Positions 43,104 through 52,139 of a stretch of 64,000 nt of DNA are shown here, piece after piece. The notes under the pieces were generated by a model. It worked only from the letters and a program-made list of their open reading frames with translations, was not told the DNA's origin and ran no database searches. Source of the DNA: Arthrobacter_H rhombi (GTDB lineage: Bacteria; Actinomycetota; Actinomycetes; Actinomycetales; Micrococcaceae); assembly GCF_039526245.1 (NCBI RefSeq), contig NZ_BAAAIV010000010.1:124001-188000 (forward strand), in the 5' to 3' direction. Position 1 is the first letter of the stretch. Every line of letters starts with the position of its first letter. Made by a program: the position numbers and the translations under genes.

Positions 43104-44470
43104 CGGGTGCGGATGAGCTTGCGGTTCACGAACTCATCCATCCCGTACTTGCCCAGCTCGCGGCCCACACCCGAGCGCTTCACGCCGCCGAACGGCAGTT
43201 CCGCAGCGGTGCCGGAGGGCTCGTTGATGTAGACCATGCCGGCATCGATCTGGTGCGCCACCCGCTGGGCGCGCTGCGGGTCCTCGGTGAAGATGGAGGA
43301 CCCCAGGCCGAAGGGGGTGTCGTTGGCCAGGGCCACCGCCTCCTCCTCGCTGGAGACCTTGAAGATCATCGCGACCGGACCGAACAGCTCCTGGTGGAAC
43401 GCGTCCATGTCGGGGGTGACGCCGGTGAGCACCGTCGGCTGGAAGAACGCCGCGTCGGCGGAGACCTTCGCGCCGCCCACCAGGGCCGTCGCGCCCTCGG
43501 CGATGGCCGATTTCACCTGCTGCTCCAGGTTGTCGGCAGCTGCCTGCGAGGACAGCGGGCCCAGGAACGTCTGCTCATCGGTCGGATCCGACGGGGTGAT
43601 CGCCGCCAGGGATGCGGTGAACTTCTCGACGAAGTCGTCGTAGAGGTCCTCCATCACCACGAAGCGCTTGGCGGCGTTGCAGGCCTGCCCGCCGTTGCCC
43701 ATGCGGCCGTTGACGGCACGCTTGACGGTCTTGTCCAGGTTCGCGGTGTCCAGCAGGATGAACGGGTCCGAGCCGCCGAGTTCGAGCACCACCTTCTTCA
43801 GGTTGCGCCCGGCGGTCTCGGCGACTGCCGAACCGGCACGTTCGGAACCGGTCAGTGAAACGCCCTGGATCCGCGGGTCGGCGATCAGCTCGGCAATCTG
43901 CTCGTTGGTGGCGAAGATGTTGACGTAGGCACCTTCCGGGGCGCCGGCGTCGCGGAAGATCTGCTCCATCGCCAGCGCCGATTCCGGGCACTGCGGCGCG
44001 TGCTTGAGCAGGATCGTGTTGCCGTTCATCAGGTTAGGGGCGGCGAACCGGGCCACCTGGTAGTACGGGAAATTCCACGGCATGATGCCCAGCAGGACGC
44101 CGAGGCCTTCCTTGCGCACGACGGCGGTGCCCCCGGCGACGACATCAAGCTGCTCGTCTTCGAGGTACTTCGGGCCATTGGTGGCGTAGTAGCGGTAGAT
44201 GGAGACGACGATGTCGATTTCGCCCTGGGCCTGCAGCACCGGCTTGCCCATTTCGCGGGTGATGATCGCTGCGAGTTCGACCTTGCGTTCCTCATAGAGG
44301 TCGGCGACCCGGCCCAGCAGCGCCACCCGGTCCTCGATCGAACTGGTGCGCCAGGCGCCGAACGCGGTGTGGGCCGCGGTGGCGGCGTCCTGCAGGCCGG
44401 CGTCGGTGATGGTCTCGAACTCCTTCTCGACCTGGCCGGTGGCGGGGTTGGTGACGGCGTAGATGCTCAA
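43100..44470 (-). CDS. gabD: NAD(P)-dependent succinate-semialdehyde dehydrogenase-type aldehyde dehydrogenase
   Basis: Encodes 456 residues. Start TTG 44470 is chosen because GAAGGAG sits 5 bases before it and gives SIYAVTNPATGQVEKEFE, the usual N-terminus. Aldehyde dehydrogenase motifs are present: LGIMPWNFPYYQVARFAAPNL, the catalytic Glu in VVLELGGSDPF and the catalytic Cys in GQACNAAKRF. The size and SSADH-type sequence (GMVYINEPSGTAAELPFGGVKRSG) favour succinate semialdehyde; other short aldehydes are possible. No GABA aminotransferase gene is adjacent. Confidence 0.88.
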   Translation of the reverse strand: MSIYAVTNPATGQVEKEFETITDAGLQDAATAAHTAFGAWRTSSIEDRVALLGRVADLYEERKVELAAIITREMGKPVLQAQGEIDIVVSIYRYYATNGPKYLEDEQLDVVAGGTAVVRKEGLGVLLGIMPWNFPYYQVARFAAPNLMNGNTILLKHAPQCPESALAMEQIFRDAGAPEGAYVNIFATNEQIAELIADPRIQGVSLTGSERAGSAVAETAGRNLKKVVLELGGSDPFILLDTANLDKTVKRAVNGRMGNGGQACNAAKRFVVMEDLYDDFVEKFTASLAAITPSDPTDEQTFLGPLSSQAAADNLEQQVKSAIAEGATALVGGAKVSADAAFFQPTVLTGVTPDMDAFHQELFGPVAMIFKVSSEEEAVALANDTPFGLGSSIFTEDPQRAQRVAHQIDAGMVYINEPSGTAAELPFGGVKRSGVGRELGKYGMDEFVNRKLIRTR

Positions 44471-44535
44471 CGTGGCTCCTTCGGTGGGGGGAACTTCGGT
44501 GTCGTGTCCAGGGTCCACCCCTGGCCACCTCTTCG

Positions 44536-44588
44536 GCACAGCGTTGTGGCGGCAGCTTCTATTCCCTGCTGCCGCTACAACGCTGTGC
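44536..44588. repeat. 53-bp hairpin with 21-bp arms between ABC-F and gabD
   Basis: Arms at 44536-44556 and 44568-44588 (left arm starts GCACAGCGTTG, right arm ends CAACGCTGTGC) pair at 20 of 21 positions, and the odd one is a G-T pair in RNA; the loop is 11 bases. It begins 6 bases after the ABC-F stop and ends about 65 bases before gabD, which is read in the same direction. There is no T-run, so it is either a Rho-type or processing signal, or a palindromic repeat element. Confidence 0.6.
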
Positions 44589-44594
44589 AATTCT

Positions 44595-46292
44595 TCAGCG
44601 GGCGCGTTCCACCCGGGCCTCGTCCCAGACCGGTTCCTCGGTCTCGTAGACCCTCCCGTTGGAGCCGAACACCAGGAAGCGGTCAAAGGACTTGGCGAAC
44701 CAGCGGTCGTGGGTGACGGCCAGGACGGTCCCCTCGAACGCGTTGATCGCCCGCTCCAGGGCCTCGCCGGAGTGCAGGTCCAGGTTGTCGGTGGGCTCGT
44801 CGAGCAGCAGCAGGGTGGCGCCGGACAGCTGCAGGAGCAGGATCTGGAAACGGGCCTGCTGGCCACCGGAGAGCGAGTCGAAGGACTGTTCGGCCTGGGC
44901 GGCCAGCCCGTAGCCGTCCAGCGCCCCGGAGGCCGCCTCGCGTCCGAGTCCCGAGCGGTGCTCGTCACCGCGGTGCAGGATGTCCAGCAGGCTGCGGTGG
45001 CCCAGGTCGGGGCGGACATGGGTCTGGGCGAAGTAGCCGGGGCGGATGCGGGCCCCGAGTTTCACCGTGCCCTCGTGGGGCACCTCGGCCAGCACGGCGT
45101 CGGAGACCGGCAGGTGTTCGCGTTCGGGGTCGGTGCCTCCCGCGGCGAGCAGGCGCAGGAAATGCGATTTGCCCGAACCGTTGGATCCCAGGACCCCCAC
45201 GCGGTCTCCGAACCAGATCTCGGTGGAGAAGGGCTTCATCAACCCGGTCAGCTCCAGCTTCTGCGCCACGATCGCCCGCTTGGCGGTCCGTCCCCCGCGC
45301 AGGCGCATCTTCACGTTCTGCTCGATCGGCAGCGCCTCGGGCGGCCCGATCTCCAGGAACTTCGCCAACCGGGTCTGTGCCGCGTGGTACCGGTTGGCCA
45401 TGTCGGAGCGGAACGCTGCCTTGTTCTTGTACATGTTCACCAGCTCCTTGAGCTTCAGGTGCTCCTCGTCCCAGCGTTTGCGCAGTTCCTCGAACCGGGC
45501 GTTGCGGTCGGCACGGGCCTCGACGTAGCTGCCGAAGGAGCCACCGTGGATCCAGGCCGAGGCGCCGTTGATGCCCGGTTCCAGGGTGACGATCCGCCCG
45601 GCCGCCTGGTTGAGCAGCTCGCGGTCGTGGCTGATGAACAGCACCGCCTTGTCGGTGGCGCGCAGCTTGGACTCGAGCCAGCGCTTGCCCGGCACGTCGA
45701 GGTAGTTGTCGGGCTCGTCGAGCAGCAGCACCTCGTCGTTGCCGGCAAACAGCGCTTCCAGGACCAAACGCTTCTGTTCGCCGCCGGACAGCGTGGAGGC
45801 CGGCCGGTACTGGGCCTTCTCGAAGGGCAATCCCAGGGCGGCCATGCAGACCTCGTCCCAGACGGTCTCCACCTCGTACCCGCCGGCGTCACCCCAGTCC
45901 ACGATGGCCTGCGCGTAGCGCATCTGCGTCTTCTCCTCCGCCGCCGCGGTGGAATGGTCGGCCAGCATGGCGTCCTCGGAGGCCGCCAGTTCGGCGGCGG
46001 CAGCGGCCAGCACCGGGGGAGCGGCGGAGACCAGCAGGTCCCGCACGCTGGACTCGTCACGGACCTGGCCCACGAACTGGCGCATGATGCCCAGCGTGCC
46101 GGAGAGCCCCACGGTGCCGCCATCGGCCACCAGGTCCCCGGAGATGATCTTGAACAGCGTGGTCTTGCCGGTGCCGTTGGGGCCGATCAGTGCGGTCTTG
46201 CTCCCGGCGCCGACCTTGAAGGAGACCTCGTTGAGCAGCTGCGTGCCGTCGGAGAGGAAGTAGTCGATTCCGGCAACATCAATATGACCCAT
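44595..46292 (-). CDS. ABC-F family ATPase (ribosome-associated type)
   Basis: Encodes 565 residues with two ABC domains and no membrane segments. First domain: Walker A GPNGTGKTT, signature LSGGEQKR, Walker B VLLLDEPDNYLD. Second: Walker A GSNGSGKSH, signature LSGGQQAR, Walker B LLLLDEPTDNLD. The linker between them is charged and helical (EELRKRWDEEHLKLKELVNMYKN), as in the P-site tRNA interaction motif of ABC-F proteins. These act on stalled ribosomes or confer antibiotic resistance. TAGACT (46304-46299 on the minus strand) is 6 bases before the ATG, suggesting a leaderless mRNA. Confidence 0.9.
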   Translation of the reverse strand: MGHIDVAGIDYFLSDGTQLLNEVSFKVGAGSKTALIGPNGTGKTTLFKIISGDLVADGGTVGLSGTLGIMRQFVGQVRDESSVRDLLVSAAPPVLAAAAAELAASEDAMLADHSTAAAEEKTQMRYAQAIVDWGDAGGYEVETVWDEVCMAALGLPFEKAQYRPASTLSGGEQKRLVLEALFAGNDEVLLLDEPDNYLDVPGKRWLESKLRATDKAVLFISHDRELLNQAAGRIVTLEPGINGASAWIHGGSFGSYVEARADRNARFEELRKRWDEEHLKLKELVNMYKNKAAFRSDMANRYHAAQTRLAKFLEIGPPEALPIEQNVKMRLRGGRTAKRAIVAQKLELTGLMKPFSTEIWFGDRVGVLGSNGSGKSHFLRLLAAGGTDPEREHLPVSDAVLAEVPHEGTVKLGARIRPGYFAQTHVRPDLGHRSLLDILHRGDEHRSGLGREAASGALDGYGLAAQAEQSFDSLSGGQQARFQILLLQLSGATLLLLDEPTDNLDLHSGEALERAINAFEGTVLAVTHDRWFAKSFDRFLVFGSNGRVYETEEPVWDEARVERAR

Positions 46293-46399
46293 CCGGCCAG
46301 TCTAGGGGCGATCAGGCATGGCTTCCCAACCCTGCCCACCCGGCGCAACGCCACCGTTCGCTAATGGGGACCGGATCAGGTCAGTTAGGCCAAACTCCG

Positions 46400-46428
46400 G
46401 TGACAGCCCCGGGAAACCGCCGTAGATT
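46400..46428 (+). promoter_or_regulatory. Promoter of the ferritin gene
   Basis: GTGACA (46400-46405) and TAGATT (46423-46428) are 17 bases apart, a good sigma70-type pair. The start would fall at or beside ATG 46436, giving a leaderless mRNA. No iron-box dyad was seen in front. Confidence 0.5.
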
Positions 46429-46435
46429 GGGCCCC

Positions 46436-46945
46436 ATGAAACTCACCGGAGCACTCGAAAAGGCATTCAACGACCAAGTCACCCTGGAGCTCGAAGCGTC
46501 CATCGTGTACCGCCAGCTCTCCATCGAGATGGAGGTCCAGGACCTCCCGGGCATCGCCGGCTGGTTCCGTGCGCAGTCCCAGGAGGAGATCGTCCACGCC
46601 GAGAAGTTCATCTCCCACATGACGGACCGCGATTCGAGCCCCACCATCGGCGCCATCAAGGCCCCCGGGGTGAAGGCCGGTTCCGTCCGTGACGCCTTCG
46701 AGGCATCGCTGGCCCACGAGGTCAAGGTCTCCGAGGCCATCCGCCACCTGTACCGGCTGGCCCAGGAAGAGGGCGACATCGACGCCCTGCCGCTGCTGAG
46801 CTGGTTCGTTTCCGAGCAGCTCGAGGAGGAGGCAACTGTCGGCGAGATCATCGGCCGCGTCCGGCTCATCGGCAACGACGGCCCGGGCCTGCTGCGCCTG
46901 GATGCCGAACTCGGATCCCGTCCGGGGGCCGACGCCGAGGCCTAA
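46436..46945 (+). CDS. Ferritin-like iron storage protein
   Basis: Encodes 169 residues, typical of bacterial ferritin (FtnA-type). Ferroxidase-centre residues are visible as Glu17-region LELEASIVYRQL and Glu-Glu-x-x-His in QSQEEIVHAEKF, with Glu in SEQLEEEATVGEII later. It stores iron as ferric mineral in a 24-subunit shell. It lies alone between the ABC-F gene and a convergent S4-domain gene whose stop overlaps its own. Confidence 0.92.
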   Translation: MKLTGALEKAFNDQVTLELEASIVYRQLSIEMEVQDLPGIAGWFRAQSQEEIVHAEKFISHMTDRDSSPTIGAIKAPGVKAGSVRDAFEASLAHEVKVSEAIRHLYRLAQEEGDIDALPLLSWFVSEQLEEEATVGEIIGRVRLIGNDGPGLLRLDAELGSRPGADAEA

Positions 46946-47322
46946 CCGCCCAGCTCGCGGCGCATCCGCTCCAGCTCGCGCCGGTCGCGTTTCGTGGGCC
47001 GCCCCGTGCCGCGGTCCCGGACCGGGACCATCAGCGCGGGGGCCTTCGGGCGGGCCGGCGTGTGGTCGATGAAGCAGCTGGCCGCCGCCTGCGCCCCCAC
47101 GCGCTTGACGATGAGCTGGCGGACCTCCAGGATCCGCTCGAACCCCGCTTCGCGCACCCGGATGGTATCCCCGGGCACGATGACCGCCGCGGCCTTGGCC
47201 GGGCGGTCATTGAGCTTGACGTGTCCGGCACGGCACGCGGCGGTGGCCGCGGAGCGGGTCTTGAAGGCGCGCACTCCCCAGAGCCACGCATCGATGCGTA
47301 CTGCCTTGTCCAACGTTTTCAT
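46942..47322 (-). CDS. S4-domain RNA-binding protein (Hsp15/HslR-like)
   Basis: Encodes 126 residues. The S4 fold reads VRIDAWLWGVRAFKTRSAATAACRAGHVKLNDRPAKAAAVIVPGDTI, with a basic C-terminal tail (PTKRDRRELERMRRELGG). Hsp15-type proteins bind 50S subunits with a stuck peptidyl-tRNA. The stop overlaps that of ferritin (tail to tail) by 3 bases. Confidence 0.85.
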   Translation of the reverse strand: MKTLDKAVRIDAWLWGVRAFKTRSAATAACRAGHVKLNDRPAKAAAVIVPGDTIRVREAGFERILEVRQLIVKRVGAQAAASCFIDHTPARPKAPALMVPVRDRGTGRPTKRDRRELERMRRELGG

Positions 47323-47334
47323 GGTCCCTCGAGA

Positions 47335-48489
47335 CTAGCCGCACCGTCCGGTCCCGAGCCCCAGCGCGGCACAGGCCTGGGCAGCGGTGTCCTCGATCAG
47401 CCACTGGGCATCGGCCTGCAGCCCGGCCAGCTCGGCAGGTCCCGGGGCAATCGAGAACGCAGCGGTCAACCCCGCGGCACGGCAGGCGGCGGCATCGAGC
47501 TGCACGGCCCCGGCGATGACCACCACGCGGGTGTGCGCCGACGCGGTGCGCCGCACCGCGTCGACGACCTTCCCGCCCAGGGATTGTGAATCCAACCGGC
47601 CCTCCCCGGTGAGTACGACGTCGGCACCTGCCAGCGCCTCCGGCAAGCCCACCGCCGTGGAGACCAGCTCGGCCCCGGGCACCAGCTGTGCGCCGAGGAC
47701 GGCGACCAGCCCCAACGGCATGCCACCGGCCGCCCCGAACCCCGGCGTCGTGGCAACGTCCCCGGCAGCCAGAACCCGTGCCAGGTGGGCCAGCCCCGCA
47801 TCCAGGGTGTCCACGTCCTGGGGTGAGGCGCCCTTTTGCGGGCCGAAGACCGCGGCGGCACCCCGGGGCCCGCACAACGGGTTGTCGACATCGACGGCAA
47901 TCCTCCAGTGCACCGCAGTGGCCCGCGGATGCACCCCGGAGGCATCGACGCTCCGGATGGAGGACAGGTCCCCGCCGCCGGTGCCGGTGGGGTGCCCTCC
48001 GGCATCGAGGAACCTGGTGCCGAGGGCGCGCAGGAGCCCTGCCCCGCCGTCGGTGGTGGCCGAACCGCCAATGCATAACAGGATCTCCTCGACGCCGGCG
48101 TCCAGCAGCACGGCGGCGACGCGACCGACGCCGTAGGTGTCGGCGACCAGCGGCTGCAGGGGGACATCCGATACCTGGGGGAGGCCGTTGGCCTCGGCTG
48201 CCTCGATGATGCCGGTGGTGCCATCCGCCGAGATGCCGTACCGGGCGGTGCACCGGCGTCCGAGTGCGTCGGTGGTTTCCGTGCTGCGCGGTGCGGTACC
48301 CCACACGGCCAACAACGCATCCAGCGTGCCCTCGCCGCCGTCGGCCAGTGGCAGCTCGACGATCCGTGCCGCCTCGCCGGCGACGGCGCGCGCACCCCGG
48401 GCCATGGCGGCGGCAGCCTGGGCCGCGGAGGCACTGCCCTTGAAGGAATCCGGTGCGACGACGATGACGGGCTGGATCTCGGTGCTCAT
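47335..48489 (-). CDS. glxK: Glycerate 2-kinase (GlxK/GarK family)
   Basis: Encodes 384 residues. VVAPDSFKGSASA at the N-terminus, LPLADGGEGTLDALL, IGGSATTDGGAG and DVVLTGEGRLDSQSLGGKV are the diagnostic motifs of this kinase family. It phosphorylates D-glycerate at the end of glyoxylate/glycerate use. TAGAGT (minus strand, 48501-48496) is 6 bases from the ATG, suggesting leaderless expression. The gene follows cdaR in the same direction, 86 bases away, a common regulator-target pairing. Confidence 0.9.
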   Translation of the reverse strand: MSTEIQPVIVVAPDSFKGSASAAQAAAAMARGARAVAGEAARIVELPLADGGEGTLDALLAVWGTAPRSTETTDALGRRCTARYGISADGTTGIIEAAEANGLPQVSDVPLQPLVADTYGVGRVAAVLLDAGVEEILLCIGGSATTDGGAGLLRALGTRFLDAGGHPTGTGGGDLSSIRSVDASGVHPRATAVHWRIAVDVDNPLCGPRGAAAVFGPQKGASPQDVDTLDAGLAHLARVLAAGDVATTPGFGAAGGMPLGLVAVLGAQLVPGAELVSTAVGLPEALAGADVVLTGEGRLDSQSLGGKVVDAVRRTASAHTRVVVIAGAVQLDAAACRAAGLTAAFSIAPGPAELAGLQADAQWLIEDTAAQACAALGLGTGRCG

Positions 48490-48575
48490 GGGACCACTCT
48501 AGGCGGCACCGCGAACCGACGATATGGGCAAGGTGCCCACGATTTTACGTATTTTGGTCCCCAGGAGGGTGCAGA

Positions 48576-49670
48576 CTAGCCATGTGTCGACGGCGTGCCC
48601 AGAGGTGTCGATGTCTCGGCGCGGGACGCGATGGTGGCCAGTCGCAGTGTCTGTGCCTGCGCCGGGATCCGCGGGTCCAGTCCGGTCAGCTGGGTGATCC
48701 GATCCAGTCGTTGGGTGAGCGTATTGCGATGGACGAACAACACCCGTGCCGTCGCCGATACCGATCCGCCCGCTGCGGCCCAGGCATCCAGGGTGCCCAC
48801 GTGTTCCGCGCGTAGCGGGCCCACGCGGGCGGCGAGCGTTGCCGCCGTGGCGGGAGGCAGGCAGGCCACCGACAGTTCGGCGGCCAGGTCGTCGAGCCGG
48901 AGGGCTCCGGAGGTGGGCGGCGTGGGCAACACCTTCCGTGCCGTGGCCAGGGCTCCGAGGGCCTGGGCCGATCCGGCCAGGTCGCCACCGGTTGCGCAGG
49001 GTCCGCCGTCGATCACGGTGCATCCGGGCGGGATCTCCGCCGGCCAGTCCTCGAGCCCGGCACCCCGCCCGCCGGTGAGCACCCACAGCGCGCCACCGAA
49101 GTGGGCATGTCGATGCGGTCCGCGAGGCCGCGGCTCGCTCTCGACGGTGTCCGGAGTGCCCGTCGGCTCCGGAGCCAGCACGGCCCGGAGCCTCCAGGGC
49201 GGCGGCAGGTCCGGCACCCCGGCGGCCAGGGCCTTCTCGATCGCCTCGGCAGCGAGTTCACCGGAGACCAGGCGGACCAGCAGTTCACGATCTGCTGCTT
49301 CCCGGCGGGCCGAGTCGTCCATTTCCCGCTCGCGCTCCAGCAGCAGGACCATCGTCAGGACCAGGACCTGCGCCACCGGGGCGACCCGCTCCGGTGGCCC
49401 GGTGATGCCCAGGACGCCCACGATCCCTCCCTCGAGCCGCACGGGGAGGTTGATTCCCGCACGTTCGGTGGGGGAGCCGTCGTCGTGCACGATCCGCGGT
49501 TCGCCGGAGGCAACGGCCCGGGCGACGGCATGCAGATCACCGATGCGTGCCGGGTCGGTGGAGGCGATGATCCGGCCCGAGGGGTCCATCACGTTGATGT
49601 TGAACTCGAGCGTCGGGGCGATCTGGTCGATGACGCGTTGGGCCAGCTCGCGGCTCAGGGGCAGGGGCAT
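48576..49670 (-). CDS. cdaR: CdaR-family regulator (sugar diacid recognition, PucR-type HTH)
   Basis: Encodes 364 residues. The N-terminal sugar-diacid recognition domain is plain: LAQRVIDQIAPTLEFNINVMDPSGRIIAS and ERAGINLPVRLEGGIVGVLGITG. The C-terminus carries the PucR-type helix-turn-helix SVSATARVLFVHRNTLTQRLDRIT. In Escherichia coli CdaR activates glucarate/glycerate genes; here glxK follows. TAAACT (minus strand, 49682-49677) overlaps the stop of the DeoR gene and is 6 bases from the ATG, so it probably has its own leaderless promoter. Confidence 0.88.
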   Translation of the reverse strand: MPLPLSRELAQRVIDQIAPTLEFNINVMDPSGRIIASTDPARIGDLHAVARAVASGEPRIVHDDGSPTERAGINLPVRLEGGIVGVLGITGPPERVAPVAQVLVLTMVLLLEREREMDDSARREAADRELLVRLVSGELAAEAIEKALAAGVPDLPPPWRLRAVLAPEPTGTPDTVESEPRPRGPHRHAHFGGALWVLTGGRGAGLEDWPAEIPPGCTVIDGGPCATGGDLAGSAQALGALATARKVLPTPPTSGALRLDDLAAELSVACLPPATAATLAARVGPLRAEHVGTLDAWAAAGGSVSATARVLFVHRNTLTQRLDRITQLTGLDPRIPAQAQTLRLATIASRAETSTPLGTPSTHG

Positions 49671-49679
49671 GGCGCCAGT

Positions 49680-50465
49680 TTAGGCGGTGGGGGCGAGCAG
49701 CAGCGTTTCGATCGACTGCCGCACGACCTCCGCCGCGTCGGGGGAGAGGGCGTCACCGGTGATCAGGATGTCGGCAGCCTCCAGCGGGGAAATCTGGCAC
49801 AGGCCGGTCATGCCCCATTTGCTGTGGTCGGCGACAACCACGTGCTGGGCAGCGGAGGCCAGGAAGGCCCGGTTCGCCTGGGCCTCGAGCATGTTCGGCG
49901 TGGTGAACCCGTCCTCGGCGGTCATGCCATGCACGCCCATGAAGCAGATGTCCACGTGCAGCTGGGCCAATGCGGCAGTGGCCAGGGGGCCGACGAGTGC
50001 GTCGGAGGGGGTGCGGATCCCGCCCGTCAGGATGATGGTCTGGGTCTGGTTCTCGGCACTGTAGAAGACCTCCGCGATCCGCGGCGAGTTGGTGATGACG
50101 GTGAGGTCGTCGATCCCGGTGCACTGGCTGGCCAGCGCATAGGTCGTGGTCCCGGAATTCAGGGCGACCGACATGCCCGGTTCAATCAGCCGGGCGGCGC
50201 ACACGGCCAGCGCCTCCTTCTCGGCAGCAGCCAATCCGAGCTTGCGCATGAAGCCGGGCTCGATGCTGGTGGCGGATTGCTCGCGGGTGGCACCGCCGTG
50301 GACCTTGACGAGTTCCCCGGCCCCGGCCAGGGCGTTGAGGTCCCGGCGGACTGTCATTTCCGAAATGCCCAGATCGTGCGACAGCTCGGTCACGCGGACC
50401 TGGCCGAAGCGGTTCAGCTCCTCCAGGATGTGGCGGTGGCGCTGCTGCGGAAGCATCTCTGCCAT
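49680..50465 (-). CDS. DeoR-family repressor of the galactoside operon
   Basis: Encodes 261 residues. N-terminal DeoR winged helix (RHRHILEELNRFGQVRVTELSHDLGISEMTVRRDLNAL) and the sugar-isomerase-like sensor domain with LNSGTTTYALASQ. It diverges from the sugar-binding protein and lies 287 bases from it, with a dyad at the +1 region of that operon (50652-50672). It is the natural candidate repressor; a phosphorylated galactose derivative would be a typical effector. Confidence 0.87.
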   Translation of the reverse strand: MAEMLPQQRHRHILEELNRFGQVRVTELSHDLGISEMTVRRDLNALAGAGELVKVHGGATREQSATSIEPGFMRKLGLAAAEKEALAVCAARLIEPGMSVALNSGTTTYALASQCTGIDDLTVITNSPRIAEVFYSAENQTQTIILTGGIRTPSDALVGPLATAALAQLHVDICFMGVHGMTAEDGFTTPNMLEAQANRAFLASAAQHVVVADHSKWGMTGLCQISPLEAADILITGDALSPDAAEVVRQSIETLLLAPTA

Positions 50466-50613
50466 GGTCGATGCGCCTTCCTGCGGGGATGGGGGCCGGT
50501 GTACGTGGTGGGGTCAGCATAACCGAGGTGCGGAATTGTGCGAGTCGTTCCATCGGAAAACCCTTCGAATTGTCTCGCCAACAGCACGATTTACAGGGAT
50601 TTTCGTCAACTCC

Positions 50614-50672
50614 TTGCGTCAGGTTGTGGTGCGTGTCATAGTGTCCAGAAGTCAGAATTAGTTGTTTTCTGA
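50614..50672 (+). promoter_or_regulatory. Galactoside operon promoter with downstream operator
   Basis: TTGCGT (50614-50619), 17 bases, CATAGT (50637-50642). A dyad TCAGAA-N9-TTCTGA (50652-50672) lies about 10 bases after the -10, just at the expected transcript start. This gives a leader of about 100 bases before the binding-protein GTG. Repression by the divergent DeoR protein would fit. Confidence 0.5.
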
Positions 50673-50752
50673 TCGATATTGAGCGTTTCTCCATCATCCT
50701 CGTCGTTGTGTCCTTGGAAATCCGGGCCGACGGCACAACCCAAGGAGTCACC

Positions 50753-52117
50753 GTGGCCCACCAACCATCGCGTCCGACCGGGCGTTCGTTCCCGCCCAGC
50801 CCGTCATCGCTGGGCAAGGGACTCAGCGTCCCCGTCAACCGACGGTCAGTCCTCGGAGGGGCGATGGGCCTGTCGGCACTCGCCGCTCTCACCGCCTGCG
50901 GTGGCGGGGGTGGTGGCAGCGCGAGCGTCAGCGAGGGAAGCGGCGCCATCACCTTCGGTTCCAACCAGTCTGATGCAGTGCCGAAGGCCGCCTACAAGAA
51001 GATCATCGACGGCTTCGTCAAGGAGTCCGGATCGAAGGTCTCGATCAACACCGTGGACCACAACACGTTCCAGGAGCAGATCAACTCCTACCTCCAGGGT
51101 GACCCGGACGACGTCTTCAGCTGGTTCTCCGGTTACCGCATGCGCTTCTTCGCCGACCAGGGCCTGGCCGGGGACATCTCCTCGGTGTGGGAGAACATCG
51201 GCAAGAACTTCAGCGAATCGTTCAAGGCCGCCTCCACGGGAACTGATGGCAAGCAGTACTTCGTCCCGCTCTCCTACTATCCGTGGGCCGTCTTCTACCG
51301 GAAATCGGTGTTCGAGGACAAGGGGTACGAGGTTCCCAAGACGCTGGATGAGATGACCGCCGTCAGCGAGGACATGCTCAAGGAAGGCCTGGCTCCGATT
51401 GCCTTCGGCGACAAGGACGGGTGGCCCGGAATGGGCACGTTCGACATCCTGAACATGCGCATCAACGGCTACGACTACCACACCAAGCTCCTGGCCGGAG
51501 AGGATTCCTGGGAGTCCGATCAGGTCAAGGAGGTCTTCAACACGTGGACCAAGTTGCTGCCGTACCACCAGAAGGGTGGCCTGGGACGCGACTGGCAGGA
51601 AACCGCGCAGGGGCTGCTGCAGAAGAAATCGGGGATGTACCTGCTGGGGATGTTCGTTTCCCAGCAGTTCCAGGATGCCGAGGGTGGGGACGCGCTGAAG
51701 GACCTGGACTTCTTCACCTTCCCGGAGATCAACCCGGACTTCGGCACCGACTCGATCGACGCACCCATCGACGGATTCATGATGAGCGCCAAGACGCAAA
51801 ACGGCGGCACCGCCAAGAAGCTGCTGGAGTACCTGGGCAGCGCTGACGCGGAGAAGATCAATGCCGACGCCGACAAGGGCCTGGTGGGCCCGGCCAACGA
51901 CATGGACACCTCCGGTTACACGGCCCTGCAGAAGAAGGCGGCCAAGGTCGTCGGCGAGGCCAAGAACATCGCCCAGTTCATGGACCGAGATACCCGCCCG
52001 GACTTCGCCTCGACGGTGATGATCCCCTCCATCCAGGCGTTCATCAAGAACCCCAAGGACATCAACAACATCCTGAAGGACGTCGAAGCGCAGAAGAAGG
52101 CGATCTTCGCCGGCTGA
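50753..52117 (+). CDS. Sugar ABC importer, substrate-binding lipoprotein (Tat-type signal)
   Basis: Encodes 454 residues from GTG 50753 (AAGGAG 5 bases upstream). The N-terminus has a twin-arginine motif (VNRRSVLGG) before a hydrophobic core and a lipobox LTAC, so a folded lipoprotein exported by Tat is likely. The rest is a family 1 sugar-binding protein (EQINSYLQGDPDDVFSWFSG, VPLSYYPWAVFYRKSVFEDKGYEVPKTLDEM). It starts the galactoside operon, so the ligand is probably a galactoside such as lactose, melibiose or raffinose. Confidence 0.9.
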   Translation: MAHQPSRPTGRSFPPSPSSLGKGLSVPVNRRSVLGGAMGLSALAALTACGGGGGGSASVSEGSGAITFGSNQSDAVPKAAYKKIIDGFVKESGSKVSINTVDHNTFQEQINSYLQGDPDDVFSWFSGYRMRFFADQGLAGDISSVWENIGKNFSESFKAASTGTDGKQYFVPLSYYPWAVFYRKSVFEDKGYEVPKTLDEMTAVSEDMLKEGLAPIAFGDKDGWPGMGTFDILNMRINGYDYHTKLLAGEDSWESDQVKEVFNTWTKLLPYHQKGGLGRDWQETAQGLLQKKSGMYLLGMFVSQQFQDAEGGDALKDLDFFTFPEINPDFGTDSIDAPIDGFMMSAKTQNGGTAKKLLEYLGSADAEKINADADKGLVGPANDMDTSGYTALQKKAAKVVGEAKNIAQFMDRDTRPDFASTVMIPSIQAFIKNPKDINNILKDVEAQKKAIFAG

Positions 52118-52139
52118 GGCCGCGGGGGAGAGGAACACC

